Shown one piece after another: positions 11,146 through 22,546 of a DNA stretch of 64,000 nt; the stretch's first letter is position 1; every line of letters begins with the position of its first letter. Source of the stretch: Arcuatula senhousia (taxonomy: Eukaryota; Mollusca; Bivalvia; Mytilida; Mytilidae); the NCBI GenBank assembly GCA_963971305.1, contig CAXARO010001763.1:1-64000 (forward strand), in the 5' to 3' direction. The notes beneath the pieces are model-generated. The model saw only the letters and a list, made by a program, of their open reading frames with translations, searched no databases and had not been told where the DNA came from. The translations under genes were made by a program, and so were the position numbers.

Positions 11146-12303
11146 ATTTGCTTCATATCAATATTTGTAATGTGATATTGTGCATTATTAAGTACTGAAA
11201 CGGCCATTTGTTTCTACAAAACAAGACAAATTTAATTTAAACTCTTATCAAGACGGCAAAAAGGTCAACAACTCCTACATAAATTGTTGGATTTTAAAAG
11301 ATGCGCTAACCAGGCCAGTAGATGTTTTGGTTGCTGAGCATTTTTCTTTCTTAAAAAGATTTTCAATCTGCTAATATGTTTCAAAATATACAACTTTAAA
11401 AGTTTTTACTTGAAACAAAGCTTCAAGGGCAATAACTTCTACATTTTCTACATGTTTTAATGACATTTACCAGTATAATTAGACTTTATATGGAGCTACA
11501 CAATCGGATAATGTTTTTCTTTATTTTGTCAGCCCACTTGGGTATCAGCACTTGTTGAAGAACACATTAAAGCTGATGAATTTCAGGATAAGTTTCAAAA
11601 TTGTTGAAATACTAGGCTCCTCCCTTTCCAGAGCAAAGGTAGTTTTCATTAATAATTTGGGTTCCAGCGCAAGACCACATTTTGAATGCCTGTATCATGA
11701 CAAAATTGACAACAAGCAAATTTGTAAACATTATTTCCTGAAGTTCAAAAAGGGTTGTTTTATAAACATAATCACCATTTAATGGTTTTGCATTGATCAA
11801 TTAAAACTAACAATTTCTTATTTTTTCCATTCATTCCTTAACATTCAACATTTTGAGTTCCGACTTGAATATTTTGTGCAAAGAAAAGACATAAAGAGCT
11901 AGGCTCATTCTAACAAACTATTAAATGCATTTCGTTTGAAATTAAACATTTTCATGTTTTAACAAAAGTTTTTCTACCAAAATCGAAACAAACCCACTTC
12001 ACAGATTTGTACCGAAGTATACATGATCCATGGTTGCAGGTTTAACATGTTCAAGGTACCTTGTAAGCATTAAATGCTAGAATGTTAGAGAGAATTTCAT
12101 TTAAGAGGCCTGCCTTGGACAAGATTAAAAGTTAATCAAAGTACCGTTGGTACCGTGTACTTGGAAGTCACCTTTGAACGAAGGTAAGCTATTTGTGTTG
12201 TTGTTTATAACTTTTTCGACAGAAGAAGGCATTGAATTTAAATATATTTTTATTTATGTATGAACCACGATTTCTTACAACGATATGAAATCGATATAAC
12301 TAC
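11146..12303. other. Non-coding interval
   Basis: AT-rich sequence with a GGGCAATAACTTCTACA-type repeat scrap at about 11425. No convincing exon or structured repeat. Confidence 0.3.
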
Positions 12304-12549
12304 ATGTCTTGGACTGTGGATGGAAAAATCTTTGTTAAAGACTATCAGGAACAAGTTCATGTTACCAACACCATGTCTGCATTCATGAATGCGAGTCGAG
12401 TGCACGCTAAACCTGGTGCACTAGGATGCTTGGATGAAATAGATAGAATAGCGAGAAACAATGCTAGACAGAGGAGAACGGAGTCAGTCAGAGGTAGACC
12501 GAACAGGTCATTTAGTGAGGTTCTACATTCCTACCGTGGTGAGGTTTTA
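12304..12549 (+). CDS. Hypothetical short ORF, possible exon
   Basis: Opens with ATG and reads about 80 residues of mixed composition (SWTVDGKIFVKDYQ, then LDEIDRIARNNARQRRTE) before it runs into repeats from about 12517. The basic stretch looks like real coding sequence but no family is recognised. A GTAGAC donor at about 12498 could end an exon. It might be a first exon of the zinc-finger remnant downstream. Weak. Confidence 0.25.
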
Positions 12550-12569
12550 CATTCCTACACAAACAAAAT

Positions 12570-12930
12570 GTTGACTGCGTTTAACGTGCGTCTGGCGTAC
12601 GTTAAAGGCATGTCATCTGACGCATATTAAATTGGCGTTTCTAACCGCCTACGTCTGACGCACGTTAAATATTTATCTTGGCAATATTTTTATTTCATAC
12701 TAAAACACACTAAATAAATAACTTACTAATTTCATACATTTTAGGAAACTATATGTCTGACGTATGGTAAACGTACGTTTACCGCACGTTTAAAAAACGT
12801 ATGTGACATATGTTTTTGTAATAATTTGACATACGTTTACCGTACAGCGGTTAGAAACGTATGTTTAACGTACGTTTATGCACTTCGTCAGACGCACGTT
12901 TTTATTAATCTACGTCAGACGTATGTCTAA
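12570..12930. repeat. Cluster of palindromic ACGTACGTTTA-type motifs
   Basis: Variants of GTCTGACGCACGTTAAA and TAAACGTACGTTTACCGCAC recur on both strands, and TTTCTAACCGCC (about 12637) mirrors AGCGGTTAGAAA (about 12845). The block can fold on itself over about 350 bases. It is probably a foldback element or the ends of one. It directly precedes the minisatellite at 12946. Confidence 0.6.
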
Positions 12931-12945
12931 ATTTTGCCTGTGTAC

Positions 12946-13398
12946 CGTAATAACGAGAAAATAGTCGTAATAACGAGATATGAAAGTCGTTTAAACGAAA
13001 AACAAGTCGTTATAACGAGAAGTTAAAGTCGTAATTACGACTATTTTCTCGTTGTTACGACTTGTTTCTCGTTGTTACGACTTGTTTCTTATTACGACTT
13101 TCACTTCTCGTTATTACGACTTGTTTCTCGTTGTAACGACTTTGGTTTCTCGTTATTACGACTTTGGTTTCTCGTTATTACGACATTGGTTTCACGTTAT
13201 TACGACTTGTTTCTCGTTATTTTGACTTTCATTTCTCGTTTAAACGACTATTTTCTCGTTATTACGACTTGTTTCTCGTTATTATGAGTTTCGATTCTCG
13301 TTATTACGACTTTTGATTCTAGTTACTACGAGTTTCACTCCTCGTTATTACGACTTTCATTTCTCGTTATTACGACAATTTTCTCGTTATTACGAGGA
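12946..13398. repeat. Minisatellite of CGTTATTACGACTT-type units with an orientation switch
   Basis: About twenty degenerate units of roughly 21-24 bases (TCTCGTTATTACGACTTTCA and variants). Units before about 13028 are in reverse-complement orientation (GTCGTAATAACGAGA); units after about 13041 are forward. The switch is centred on the perfect 14-bp palindrome GTCGTAATTACGAC at 13028-13041. An apparent open frame inside (13072-13287) is a by-product of the repeat. Confidence 0.85.
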
Positions 13399-13703
13399 AT
13401 AAAAAAAAATCTTACAACGAAATAGGTCTCAATAGGCTTTCGTAAAAACAAAAGGTTTATAGTGAACGTTTTTGTTATGATTTGCTCACAAACTATTGAA
13501 TCATTTATGAAACCAATTCTTTGAATTAGGATATATGAAAGTGTATTTTCTTGCCAGTTAATTGAATATTATTAGAATAATAATAAACGTGGAGTGCACA
13601 TAAACGTTCTTGCAGTATGAACTTTGATTTAATTTCACAAAATTATGAAACCGTGCACTACTTTTTTTTGCCGACTGAATAAAAATACTCTTTATTTGGA
13701 AAT

Positions 13704-13912
13704 TAGCAGTGCGACGGATGTGCTATAGCAAGCAAGAACCACTTACTCTTCAGGAGCACCTGAGTTCACTCTTGTTACGACTTGAGTTTGCATTGTTGAT
13801 TTTTGATCGGATAATTTGTGTTTTGTGGTCCCTTTTCCTCGTGCTGTTCTTGTTTGTGTTTAATAATTCGGTTTTTTCGTTGCCCTTTCGGACTTTTGAC
13901 ACTGCCTCTTAG
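13704..13912 (+). repeat. Dispersed CGGACTTTTGACA repeat, copy 1
   Basis: Shares TGTGCTATAGCA, GAGCACCTGAGTTCACTC, GTTACGACTTGAGTT and TTTCGGACTTTTGACACT, in order, with 50207-50390. Shorter 3' parts are at 29585-29670 and 50963-51045. High-copy, non-coding, probably a short retroposon. Confidence 0.7.
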
Positions 13913-14134
13913 CTTCTTGTATCCGCTAGCATTAATTGATTTTCTTTATATTTGCTATATTTTTTCTTATAGATAAAGTAGATGCAGATCTAGACTGACT
14001 GATTAAACATTTATTTGTAAGCAGCGACTTGTGTGTAGTGTTTATGGCTATAATTCAGCAATAATAATGGACCTAAATACACACACTTGTGATGCTTATT
14101 TTTCAAACCTCTTTAAAATATCTTTACTTTGCAG
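13913..14134. other. Short non-coding gap
   Basis: No recognisable features apart from a TACTTTGCAG acceptor-like site at its right edge. Confidence 0.3.
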
Positions 14135-14151
14135 ATATGTAAAGTGAGCCA

Positions 14152-14813
14152 GTGATAGAGGCCGAAGCACTCGATGGGTATTTCCTGGACGTTTCAATGG
14201 AGAAAACCGTTGATACAAATCATAACGCTAATTATGAGTGCAATACTTGCAAAGCTACGTTTGGTCATTTATTTAGTATGATAAAGCACTTGAACAAACA
14301 CAAAGATGGGCCAAATTTTTCTTGCGCCTCTTTCCATCAGTATTTTATATGTAGTAGTGATGACCTTTTAGAATCTCAACAGACAAGATGTCATAGCACT
14401 AGACATCTTTGTGTAGAATGTGGTAAAGACTTTAAGACAAAATCAAACCTTGAAAACCACTTGGTGCACTTCCATATACACAAAAAGGAAACAACATTTA
14501 GATGTCCATTTGAAGGTTGCGAAAAAAGGTTTTCAAGGAAGCAGCCATACCAATTTCATCTAAATAGGTATATTGGAGTCAAACCTTATGACTGCCATGA
14601 ATGTTGCAGTACGTAATCATTCTATACAAAAAAAAATCACCATGAGAAGATATGTCGAGGCGTTAACCGTTGCTGAGATAAAATGTGTTATATATAATAC
14701 GAAGTTTACAGACAGAGGCATGACAACTCTTAACATAAAGGATTAAACCATGTTTGTCCATGTGGAAAGATATATACACAGCTTTCTTCTTTGAGAAGAC
14801 ACCAAGAAACATA
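14152..14813 (+). pseudogene. Decayed C2H2 zinc-finger gene or partial exons
   Basis: From 14152 the frame reads several fingers: YECNTCKATFGHLFSMIKHL, LCVECGKDFKTKSNLENHLV and FRCPFEGCEKRFSRKQPYQF, typical CxxC...F...L..H modules with some histidine spacing off consensus. There is no ATG at the left; the frame begins after a TAA at 14140-14142. It stops at 14614-14616. A further finger-like remnant (VCPCGKIYTQLSSLRRHQET) occurs at about 14751-14813 in another frame. Either a nearby GTACGT donor (about 14608) makes 14152-14607 an internal exon, or the locus is degenerate; I favour decay. The protein would bind DNA, target unknown. Confidence 0.6.
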
Positions 14814-14847
14814 GAAACATTAAAAAAATGAAAGTACTTTTTAGTCC

Positions 14848-15319
14848 CCTACCGGCGAAAACCGAAGGGGACTACAAGTTTGCGCTCTGTCCGTCCGTCT
14901 GTCTGTCACGCCTCAGTTTTCCACATTTTGTTTCTAAACGCTTATAGATAATGAGCTAATTTTTGGTATGCGAGATTACCATGATAAATTACATATCAAG
15001 TGTGAGTTTCGTGCCAGTCCACAAATTGTTATGGGAGTTATGGCCCTTTGAACTTGAAAAACTCACTGAAATTTCAGTTTTCCGCACCTTTTTTTCTAAA
15101 CACTTATAGATAATGAACTAATTTTTAATATGTGAATTAACAATCATGAGTAACATATCAAGTGTGAGTTTCGTGCCGGTCCACAAATTTTTATGGGAGT
15201 TATGGCCCTTTGAACTTTGAAAATTCACTAAAATTTCAGATTTCCGCACTTGTTTTCTAAACGCTCATAGATAATGACTGATTTTTGGTATGTGGGTTAA
15301 CAATGATGAGTTACTGATC
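14848..15319 (+). repeat. Tandem-unit CCGTCTGTCTG element, left part
   Basis: Begins with a hairpin, GTCCCCTACCGGCG facing CCGAAGGGGAC, then CTGTCCGTCCGTCTGTCTGT and units of about 165 bp containing GAGTTTCGTGCCGGTCCACA, TTATGGGAGTTATGGCCCTT and TTTCTAAACGCTTATAGATA. It is cut at about 15328 by the LINE insertion and resumes at 19044. Confidence 0.8.
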
Positions 15320-15622
15320 ATGTTTGAGTAGAATAGAAAACAAAAGATGGCGGCAAGTGTAAACATCTAGAGCTGAGCTCCCAAGAAAGTTCGGAGATAT
15401 ATATGATATAGTCACTGCCTGGCACCGCAAACATGTGTAAAAGCTATGGAAATTAACATTGTGCATATTGAAATTACTGTAAACCAACCCTAATTAATAG
15501 AAACAGAATTAGTGTATCTGAACGAAACCTTAATCGAATTCGAACACACCGCCATTTGTAAATATTGTAAACAAACTGTAAACTTTTAGGCTTTAATCTT
15601 TAAACACAAAGAAAGTCTAACC

Positions 15623-16669
15623 ATGTCATCAGAACCGAACGGTATACCTCAAACGCCCGACCACCAGAATAATGACTCTCGAAACCCACGTAAAAGACAA
15701 GCGTTAAGCCAAAACATTGATAGTCCTGGCACCCCACCAGGTCGGGCCGTTTCGTCCCCGGACCTGAGTCGCACTGACCAGTCTGAGTTCGTGTGTGAAC
15801 CAGTTGTATTTAAAACACAAGGAAAAATATATAATGTAACGGACTTAATCAATTCTGCCTTAAAAGAAGTCCTTTCTAGCCCGACCTTCGTAGACACCAT
15901 AGTTGACAAAATGTCGGACGTCATAAAAGAAACCGTTTCACAAATAATTGGGCCAATAGTACAGTCTGCAGTTAACAATGCAGTTGCTGACTACAAAACG
16001 CAATTACAAGCCCAAGATAGCAAAATAGGCAAACTATTTGAAACATTTGAGCAAGTTGAAAGAAAATTTCACGAACAAGATTATGAAATAAAACGCTTAC
16101 GAGAAACGGTTGAGCAGTTCGACGGTCAAAACAGAGATCTCGCTGAACATGTCTTTCAACTAGAAGACCAGATTGAAGAGCTAGAACAATACGGTAGACG
16201 TAATTCTCTGAGATTCCATAACGTTCCGTTGAAACCACACGAGTTACAACAAACTGATAGCAAAATAGTGAACATATGTACCCAAAAACTAGGCGTTACA
16301 ATTACAGAGGATGATATATTTAGATCTCATATCATTGGAGATATCAACCAAAAGGGAAAGGCCCAGATCATCTGCCGTTTCCGCAATTGGAAAGTAAAAA
16401 ACTCCATATACAGCAAAAAGAAAGATCTCAAAGGAAACCGAGATGGTATAATAATAACAGAAGATCTGACAAAATATAGACAATCCATCATCTATCATTG
16501 TAATATGGCTCGACAAAACAAGGAACTGTCTTCCTTCTGGACAAACGATAGTAGGATCTTTGTAAAAACAACAGAAAAAGGACAAACAACTCTTATCAAA
16601 TACCAGTGCGAACTTGATGGGCTTCTCGGAAAAACTCCAGAGGGCATCCCAGATGATCTTATGTACTAA
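15623..16669 (+). CDS. LINE ORF1 protein (coiled-coil, L1-ORF1p-like)
   Basis: 348 residues with no internal stop. The N-terminus is polar and proline/serine-rich. A helical segment (about 60-110) is followed by a coiled coil with heptad-like spacing (about 125-192, ending QLEDQIEELEQYGRRNSLRF). The EQYGRRNSLRFHNVP motif marks the start of the RNA-binding, L1-ORF1p-like C-terminal domain found in many LINEs. Such proteins trimerise and bind the element's RNA. The initiating ATG sits in TAACCATGTC, a good context. The intact frame, next to a gutted ORF2, suggests recent insertion. Confidence 0.85.
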   Translation: MSSEPNGIPQTPDHQNNDSRNPRKRQALSQNIDSPGTPPGRAVSSPDLSRTDQSEFVCEPVVFKTQGKIYNVTDLINSALKEVLSSPTFVDTIVDKMSDVIKETVSQIIGPIVQSAVNNAVADYKTQLQAQDSKIGKLFETFEQVERKFHEQDYEIKRLRETVEQFDGQNRDLAEHVFQLEDQIEELEQYGRRNSLRFHNVPLKPHELQQTDSKIVNICTQKLGVTITEDDIFRSHIIGDINQKGKAQIICRFRNWKVKNSIYSKKKDLKGNRDGIIITEDLTKYRQSIIYHCNMARQNKELSSFWTNDSRIFVKTTEKGQTTLIKYQCELDGLLGKTPEGIPDDLMY

Positions 16670-17665
16670 ATAAACTTACTTGATTGAAAACAGTATCTCT
16701 AAGTTATTATATCATACTATATAGTAAAACAATAACTAACCTGTGGTTAAGAGAATGAATGTATTTTTATCCATCCACGTGTTTATTGTTTATTATAAAC
16801 AAACATGTCCCCAGTTGACCTCAACCTTTCCCTAATCCATCAATGAAATTATTATCCAGTTTCATCCTTTTGGAAAATTATTCGCACTGAAAGTGTTCTC
16901 CTTACAAAGGATATTAAATGTAAATGTTATATCATCAAAAGAACTTTTTGTCCTTTCCATTTTTTTTACTAGACCATAATTAATTAAAGGACCACTCGAT
17001 GTGTTAAATATAGGAATGTCGTTCAACCGGTCTTTCAATTTGTCATTCAGAGAACTAGTATAAAGTCTCATTCAAGTGACATGACTATAACTGTAAAATG
17101 TGAACTAAAACTCAACACGGGCTTAGTCCTACATATGACCTTGATATATTAATCTTTTATCTCATGGAATAAGTTGAAATATATGAAAAAAACAATCAAC
17201 AACAAAAAGGCTTTATAACCCCATCTTCCTTTTAATATTTATGTATTTCATATACATTATATAAACTTACTTACCTGTAGTCTCAAGATTTTGGCCGCCA
17301 ACAGTTATGGTCAATTATCATGATTGACACGATTGCATTTATAAGTTCAGTTGTATCAATAATTGAAAAATATGTATATTGTATATATATGTGTTCTATT
17401 GTAAATTACTTGCTTTTTTTCAGATATACGTAATCCATTTATAAAATTAAGATAAGGAATCAATTTCAAAGCTTCAAATCATGTTTCCTATCTTTTTATT
17501 TATTTATAGTTTTTTTCAGCAAACAAAAAAAAAAGATTTTGGTATTGTTTTAGACCTAGAAATGACAAAAGTCGAACTTTAAAACGAAAAAAACCCGAAA
17601 AAGATGTTTAAAGCTTTTTTCTTTTTACCTTTTGTTACAAGTGTTTTTTTTTTATTTTCTAAGTC
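16670..17665. other. Non-coding central part of the LINE insertion
   Basis: AT-rich, with poly-T tracts near 17497-17515 and 17640-17660. The endonuclease and RT core should lie here in a full-length element. I see no remnant of them on either strand. Confidence 0.5.
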
Positions 17666-17666
17666 T

Positions 17667-18791
17667 CAAGTAACCATACAGAATACATTGAATTCAGACC
17701 TAGAGAAGTTACATAGACGGTCTATTGATTGGATGGTAAACTTTAATCCGAACAAGACGAAAGCCATATATTTTACGAACCAAACCGTAGCCCAGGAACC
17801 TATTATTACATTTAACAATCAGCAGGTCGAGTTAGTAGATAGGCATAGGCATCTTGGTGTTATTCTTTCATCAAACTGCAAATGGACTGCCCATGTTGAC
17901 AGTTTATGTTTGAACGCATCTAGACAGCTAGGTGTCCTGCGAAGCCTCAAATTCACCCTTAGCAGATCAAACTTGAGTAAGATCTATCACACTTACATAT
18001 TGCCTCTCTTAGAATATGCTTGTGAACTATGGGATGGGTGTACATTAGAATGCGCCAGCAAATTAGATAAAATTCACCATGAAGCTGCGAGAATTGTCAC
18101 AGGCCTACCTCGTTATGCTAGTATTGAATCTCTATACTTTGAAACAGGGTGGGAATCACTAGCTCACCGTCGTAGAAGACGAAAACTCTGCTTGTTTCAC
18201 CGTATCCATAACGGCAGAGTCCCTGGTTATTTATCTGACTGTATGACTCCAATAGTTGGAAATACAAACAGATATAACCTTAGAAACCAAGAAAATTATG
18301 TTTACCCTCAAACTCGTATTGAGATGTTTTCTAGGTCATTCATACCATCTACCACTATCTTGTGGAATAGTCTTGACCTACGGCTTAGAAATATACCGAC
18401 CCTAGATAACTTTAAAAGGGTATTGAAACACCAAAACCCTCTTATTCAACCACCATCGTACTATAGCTGTGGTAATAGAAAACTCAACATCTTACACACC
18501 AGACTAAGGCATATGAGTAGTACACTTAAGGCTGATCTGTTCAGGGTGGGCATAGTTGCTGACCAAAGATGTTCTTGTGGTTGGCCAGTTGAAGATAGTA
18601 TTCATTTCTTTCTTGAGTGTCCTTTGTATACTGTGCAACGAGGGCAAAATATTGATATTCTTCCGGACACTGGAGAGGATAAAATAACTTTAATTCTGTT
18701 CGGGAGTTATATCCTTGACACGAATGCAAATGTAGACTTTGAGACAATACAGCAATTCATTAAGTACTCTGGTCGTTTCAGTTTAGATTGA
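17667..18791 (+). pseudogene. LINE ORF2 C-terminal remnant (RT thumb and zinc knuckle)
   Basis: Family-like sequence starts at about 17667 (VTIQNTLNSDLEKLHRRS) although the frame is open from 17604 with an unrelated hydrophobic lead. It carries the post-RT region (FNPNKTKAIYF, HRHLGVILS, KIYHTYILPLLEYAC) and a C-terminal CSCG...HFFLEC zinc-knuckle motif. About 370 residues of what should be roughly a thousand-residue polyprotein remain, so this copy cannot reverse-transcribe itself. The jockey/I/CR1-like grouping is tentative. Confidence 0.8.
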
Positions 18792-19043
18792 TTTCATTTT
18801 TATTTCTTCCTTTTTTCATATACTATTATTATTAATTTTATTTTTTCCTCTTTTTCATTCTTCTGTTTTTTGTTTTGTTCTCATGTAAATCAAAATTGTA
18901 TGTATTACACTTGTCGTTATCTGTACCACAAATGTTTGTATGTTGTAAAAATGTATGGAGAAGAACTTGTGAGTTGGAATAACTCGAGTCCTATCCAATA
19001 TTTGTATATTTGCAAATAAAATATGTTTAAACTAATGTTTGAG

Positions 19044-19795
19044 TTTCGTGCCGGTCCACAAATTTTTATGGGAGTTATGGCCATTTGAACTTTGAGAATT
19101 CACTAAAATTTCAGATTTCCGCACTTGTTTTCTAAACGCTCATAGATAATGAACTGATTTTTGGTATGTGAGTTTACCATGATGAATTACAGATCATGTT
19201 TGAGTTTCGTGCCGGTCCACAATTTTTATGGGAGTTATGGCCCTTTATGTGAACTTACCATGATGAATTACAGATTAAGTTTAAGTTTCGTGCCAGTCCA
19301 CAAATTTTAATTGGAGTATGGCCCTTTGAAAATTCACTAAAATTTCAGTTTTCTGTACTTCTTTTCTAAACACTTATACATAATGAACTGATTTTTGGTA
19401 TGTGAGTTAACAATGATGAGTTCCTGATCAAGTTTGAGTTTCGTGCTGGTCCACAAATTTTTATGGGAGTTATGGCCCTTTGAACCTTGAAAAGTCACTA
19501 AAATTTCAGTTTTCCTCACTTTTTTCTAGACGCTTATAGTTAATGAACTATTTTTTGGTATGTGAGTTAACCATGTTGAGTTACAGATCAAGTTTGAGTT
19601 TCGTGCCAGTCCACAAAGTTTTACAGAAGTTATTTGAAAATCCATTGAAATTTTATTTTCTACACTTTTTTATTATTCGTTGTAGATAATGAACTGATCA
19701 AGTTTAGGTTTTCATTTATTTGACAATTTTTTACCAGTGACTGAAATATGAGGCCGGAAGGGGACTATGTATCGTTTTGCAATACTCTCAGAATG
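19044..19795 (+). repeat. Tandem-unit CCGTCTGTCTG element, right part
   Basis: Four to five further units with TTTCGTGCCGGTCCACAA and TGATTTTTGGTATGTGAG. It ends with GAGGCCGGAAGGGGACTATG and TTTTGCAATACTCTCAGAAT. The CCCCTACCGGC left end (14848 region) and GCCGGAAGGGG right end form short inverted termini, as also in the 4943-5440 copy. Confidence 0.75.
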
Positions 19796-20059
19796 CTTGT
19801 TTCAATTAAATTTGTTCTTAGTTTGTTTTGTTGTACTTTACTTCCAGGCTGTGAAGAATGTTAATGATTATGTACTTTGTCTGTTATTTATGCTGGTTTT
19901 GTATGCCATCTCTGCGGTTTGGAAAACTGATATTTTGTTTTGTTTTGCCTTGCCTTTAATCTTCAATATAAGTATCGCAATTATTGATCGTAAGCCGTTA
20001 ATTTAGTTAATTTAGGGAATGTAAACATGAAATGAAGATGACGTAGAGTTAATGGGGAC

Positions 20060-20345
20060 ATAAGGCAAATCGAGGACTGCCACTTGAAAAAAGTCTCATG
20101 CGTGAAGGTGATGCTTTTATCGAGACTGCAGGAGGATTCTCAAACGTGCTAAGTTATGATACTGATTACCCCTTTGGTACACCTTTGCTTCTTTCGTGAC
20201 ATTTTTCCCGAAGACGGTGGACCACTATAGTTAAAAAGCCCGACTTCATTACGACGGGGTCGCTCCATTCAACCACATTATGAACAAATACCAGTCGGTT
20301 TGCCGGCAAATCAGTTTCTAAGTAGCATCCTTTAGTGGGCCTTTA
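20060..20345 (-). repeat. Very diverged SINE-like copy, TTAGTTAG-tail family
   Basis: Collinear with 47800-48100: GACTGCCACTTGAAAAAAG, TCGAGACTGCAG, ACGGTGGACCACTATAG, GACGGGGTCGCTCCATTCAA, CCAGTCGGTTTG and TAGTGGGCCTTT. Old; boundaries approximate. Confidence 0.55.
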
Positions 20346-21439
20346 AAAATGCCCTGTCATCATGGATGCAAGGATCTTCGGGCTATTATGAGGAAAACAT
20401 AAAAGTTTTTTAGCACATACCTTCTTCGAAGCAGAGCATAATTATTGTTTATTTTTTTTTACAATAGGCCAATCGAAAGTTCACCCTTTCTGGAAAATTC
20501 AGGATGTTAGAATACATGTTTGTCATAACTGGCAACCGGCTTCCTGCTGTATCTTCAGATATCATCGGGGTACAAGCCTTATATGTCAAAGCTAGGTCAA
20601 CTGAGGTAAAAAAAAACCTTACGTCATTACATGGAGAACAATGGAAGTATGATGTTTTCTTATTTTAAGAGATAAATGACTAAAAGTCTTGATAGTCATT
20701 TTTCCATAGTGAAAGAAATATAAAAAAAATCAATATCCAGGGATTGGGGAGAAAGGAACAGGTTTCCCCTATTTCATTGAATAGAGATTTTGTAGTAAAA
20801 TCGGGGTAATTATATGGTGGCTATTATAAAACTCGTGGCCCGGGAACACATGCACTCTTAAGATGGTAAAATATCTAATGGTTCAGAAAAAACCTCGGTG
20901 AATGTTTTTTTTATGAATATGAGTTAACAGCTTATACATTTAAATTTTCCGCCAATATACCTTTTATTTAACATTAATATGAATTCATCAAGCGCAGAGA
21001 AATTGGTGTTATATAACCTTATTGTGACGTTTTTAAAGGGAAATAAAATCACATGATATCTAAACAACTATACAGTAGGACATTTAAAATGCAGACAAAA
21101 CATGAACGGCCATATTATATTTTGTTGCGATAGAATAGTTTCCAAAAGGAAGAGAAAAAGTATGTTAAGTATTCCTTAGCTATCTAGTTTTGAGTTTTAT
21201 TATTTTAACGTGTTGCTATATAACAAAACGAATAAAACAAACATCAATTTAAAATAAGAAAGTTGATTTGATATTAATTTTCATGCATGTGCTGTATACT
21301 AGTAGATTGTGTCGTGGACATACGGATTCTATTTTAGTTTTTATCTATTCATTTTATTTTATTAAAGATCATTAAAGCACACAGTAAACCATATTGGTTA
21401 TCATGGTTATGGCTTTACAGAAAATGAAACATATACATG
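20346..21439. other. Non-coding interval
   Basis: AT-rich, without recognisable coding or structured repeats. Confidence 0.3.
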
Positions 21440-21760
21440 ATTAGAAAAAAAAACATAAAACATGAAGGTATTGTACAACTAAAATATTTATGACGGGTCC
21501 CATTCTTTCAGTTCTAATGACTATTTAATTTCTTCAGTTGTAGTTGGATTTAGAATTTTTGTTAGTTTTTCAGTGTTATTTAGTTTATTAAAATCATAAA
21601 TGTTATTAAAATATTGCAAACAGAGAGTTCGAATATTAAAATGGATTTTACATTCAAGTAAGAAGTGTGACTTATCAACAAGTGTGTTGCATATGGCACA
21701 CAGTCTTTGATATCTTCGGATTTTTCTATTTTTCTATATATATCAAGTTCAATTATTTAT
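21440..21760 (-). pseudogene. LINE ORF2 3' end fragment
   Basis: The minus strand reads RRYQRLCAICNTLVDKSHFL followed by LECKIHF, the C-terminal zinc-knuckle region of a non-LTR reverse transcriptase, then a low-complexity asparagine-rich end. It resembles 40395-40680. 5'-truncated, as is usual for LINE copies. Confidence 0.6.
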
Positions 21761-22540
21761 GGCACATTATAATTAATAGATATGATTGAAGTCCATTTTA
21801 CCACTGTATGAAACCGAATGCCATGTAAGCTTATGTCATTGTGTTGGCAAATAACTTTAGCTACAATCTCTAAAACATGGTCATTATTTCTGAAAAAAGA
21901 TAAAAACGAATCCAAACTGAGATCACTGTAGATGGCTTATACTAGTCGGTAAATCTACACAATTGCAATAACAATAACATACAGGAGCAATAAGAAGCAT
22001 CTTACTCTCTTTGGAATCAAAAAGCTCCATTTGGTCAAAATTTTCTTTGATTGTGTAATCTAATACACAAACTTCAATCGCTAAATCTTCTAAATAATCT
22101 CCAAGCTCGGGTTCCCAAGCTGATTAGTTGTTTTGGTCTCCAATACATTCCTAGATCAAATCTGTGTTATGGACAAACGCTAAAACAACCAGTGTATTGA
22201 CATACGCTTTAACCATTTTATTCAAACACTACAGCACGTCGGGTGTTAAAATCACATCACAATCAATATGATTTTGACAGCTACCAAGATTAAGTCATGT
22301 AAGTGATGACAGATTGTCGGATATATTTTTGTTGTACTGACGCACAACATGTTTTTTGTTGTAAAATCTTCTCTGTTACAATGTGAAAACATACCAACCA
22401 ATGATAAGTGTTGTTACATCATCGTGTTCAAACCTTAAATATTTATATGATGACAAATCTCTTAGAACTGTGGTTTGTTGTTTGATTTATGTCCAGTCAA
22501 CACTATTTCAGTTATAATCAGGACAAGAACTAATTGAAAC
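21761..22540. other. Non-coding interval, probably more LINE-derived sequence
   Basis: Nothing firm. The minus strand near 21760-21930 may continue the LINE fragment upstream, but stops are frequent. Confidence 0.25.
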
Positions 22541-22546
22541 AACAAA

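Larger units (their letters stand above)
15329..19034 (+). mobile_element. LINE-derived insertion with 9-bp target duplication, internally deleted
   Basis: ATGTTTGAG occurs on both sides (15320-15328 and 19035-19043). Removing the insert restores an uninterrupted unit of the host tandem repeat, which fixes both boundaries. Inside are a 5' UTR-like segment, an intact ORF1 (15623-16669), about 1 kb of non-coding AT-rich DNA, and only the C-terminal part of ORF2 (to 18791). The endonuclease and catalytic RT core with its YADD-type motif are absent. The 3' end is AATAAAATATGTTTAAACTA with no long poly(A). Confidence 0.85.

Noticed and set aside
13072..13287. 71-codon open frame in the CGTTATTACGAC array
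   Set aside because: It is an artefact of the minisatellite unit; its peptide is a repeat of the unit translation.
12946..13398. CRISPR-like appearance of regular repeats
   Set aside because: Units are contiguous and degenerate with no unique spacers, and the DNA is eukaryotic.
15649..16585. Minus-strand ORFs over LINE ORF1
   Set aside because: Shadows of the real ORF1 frame.
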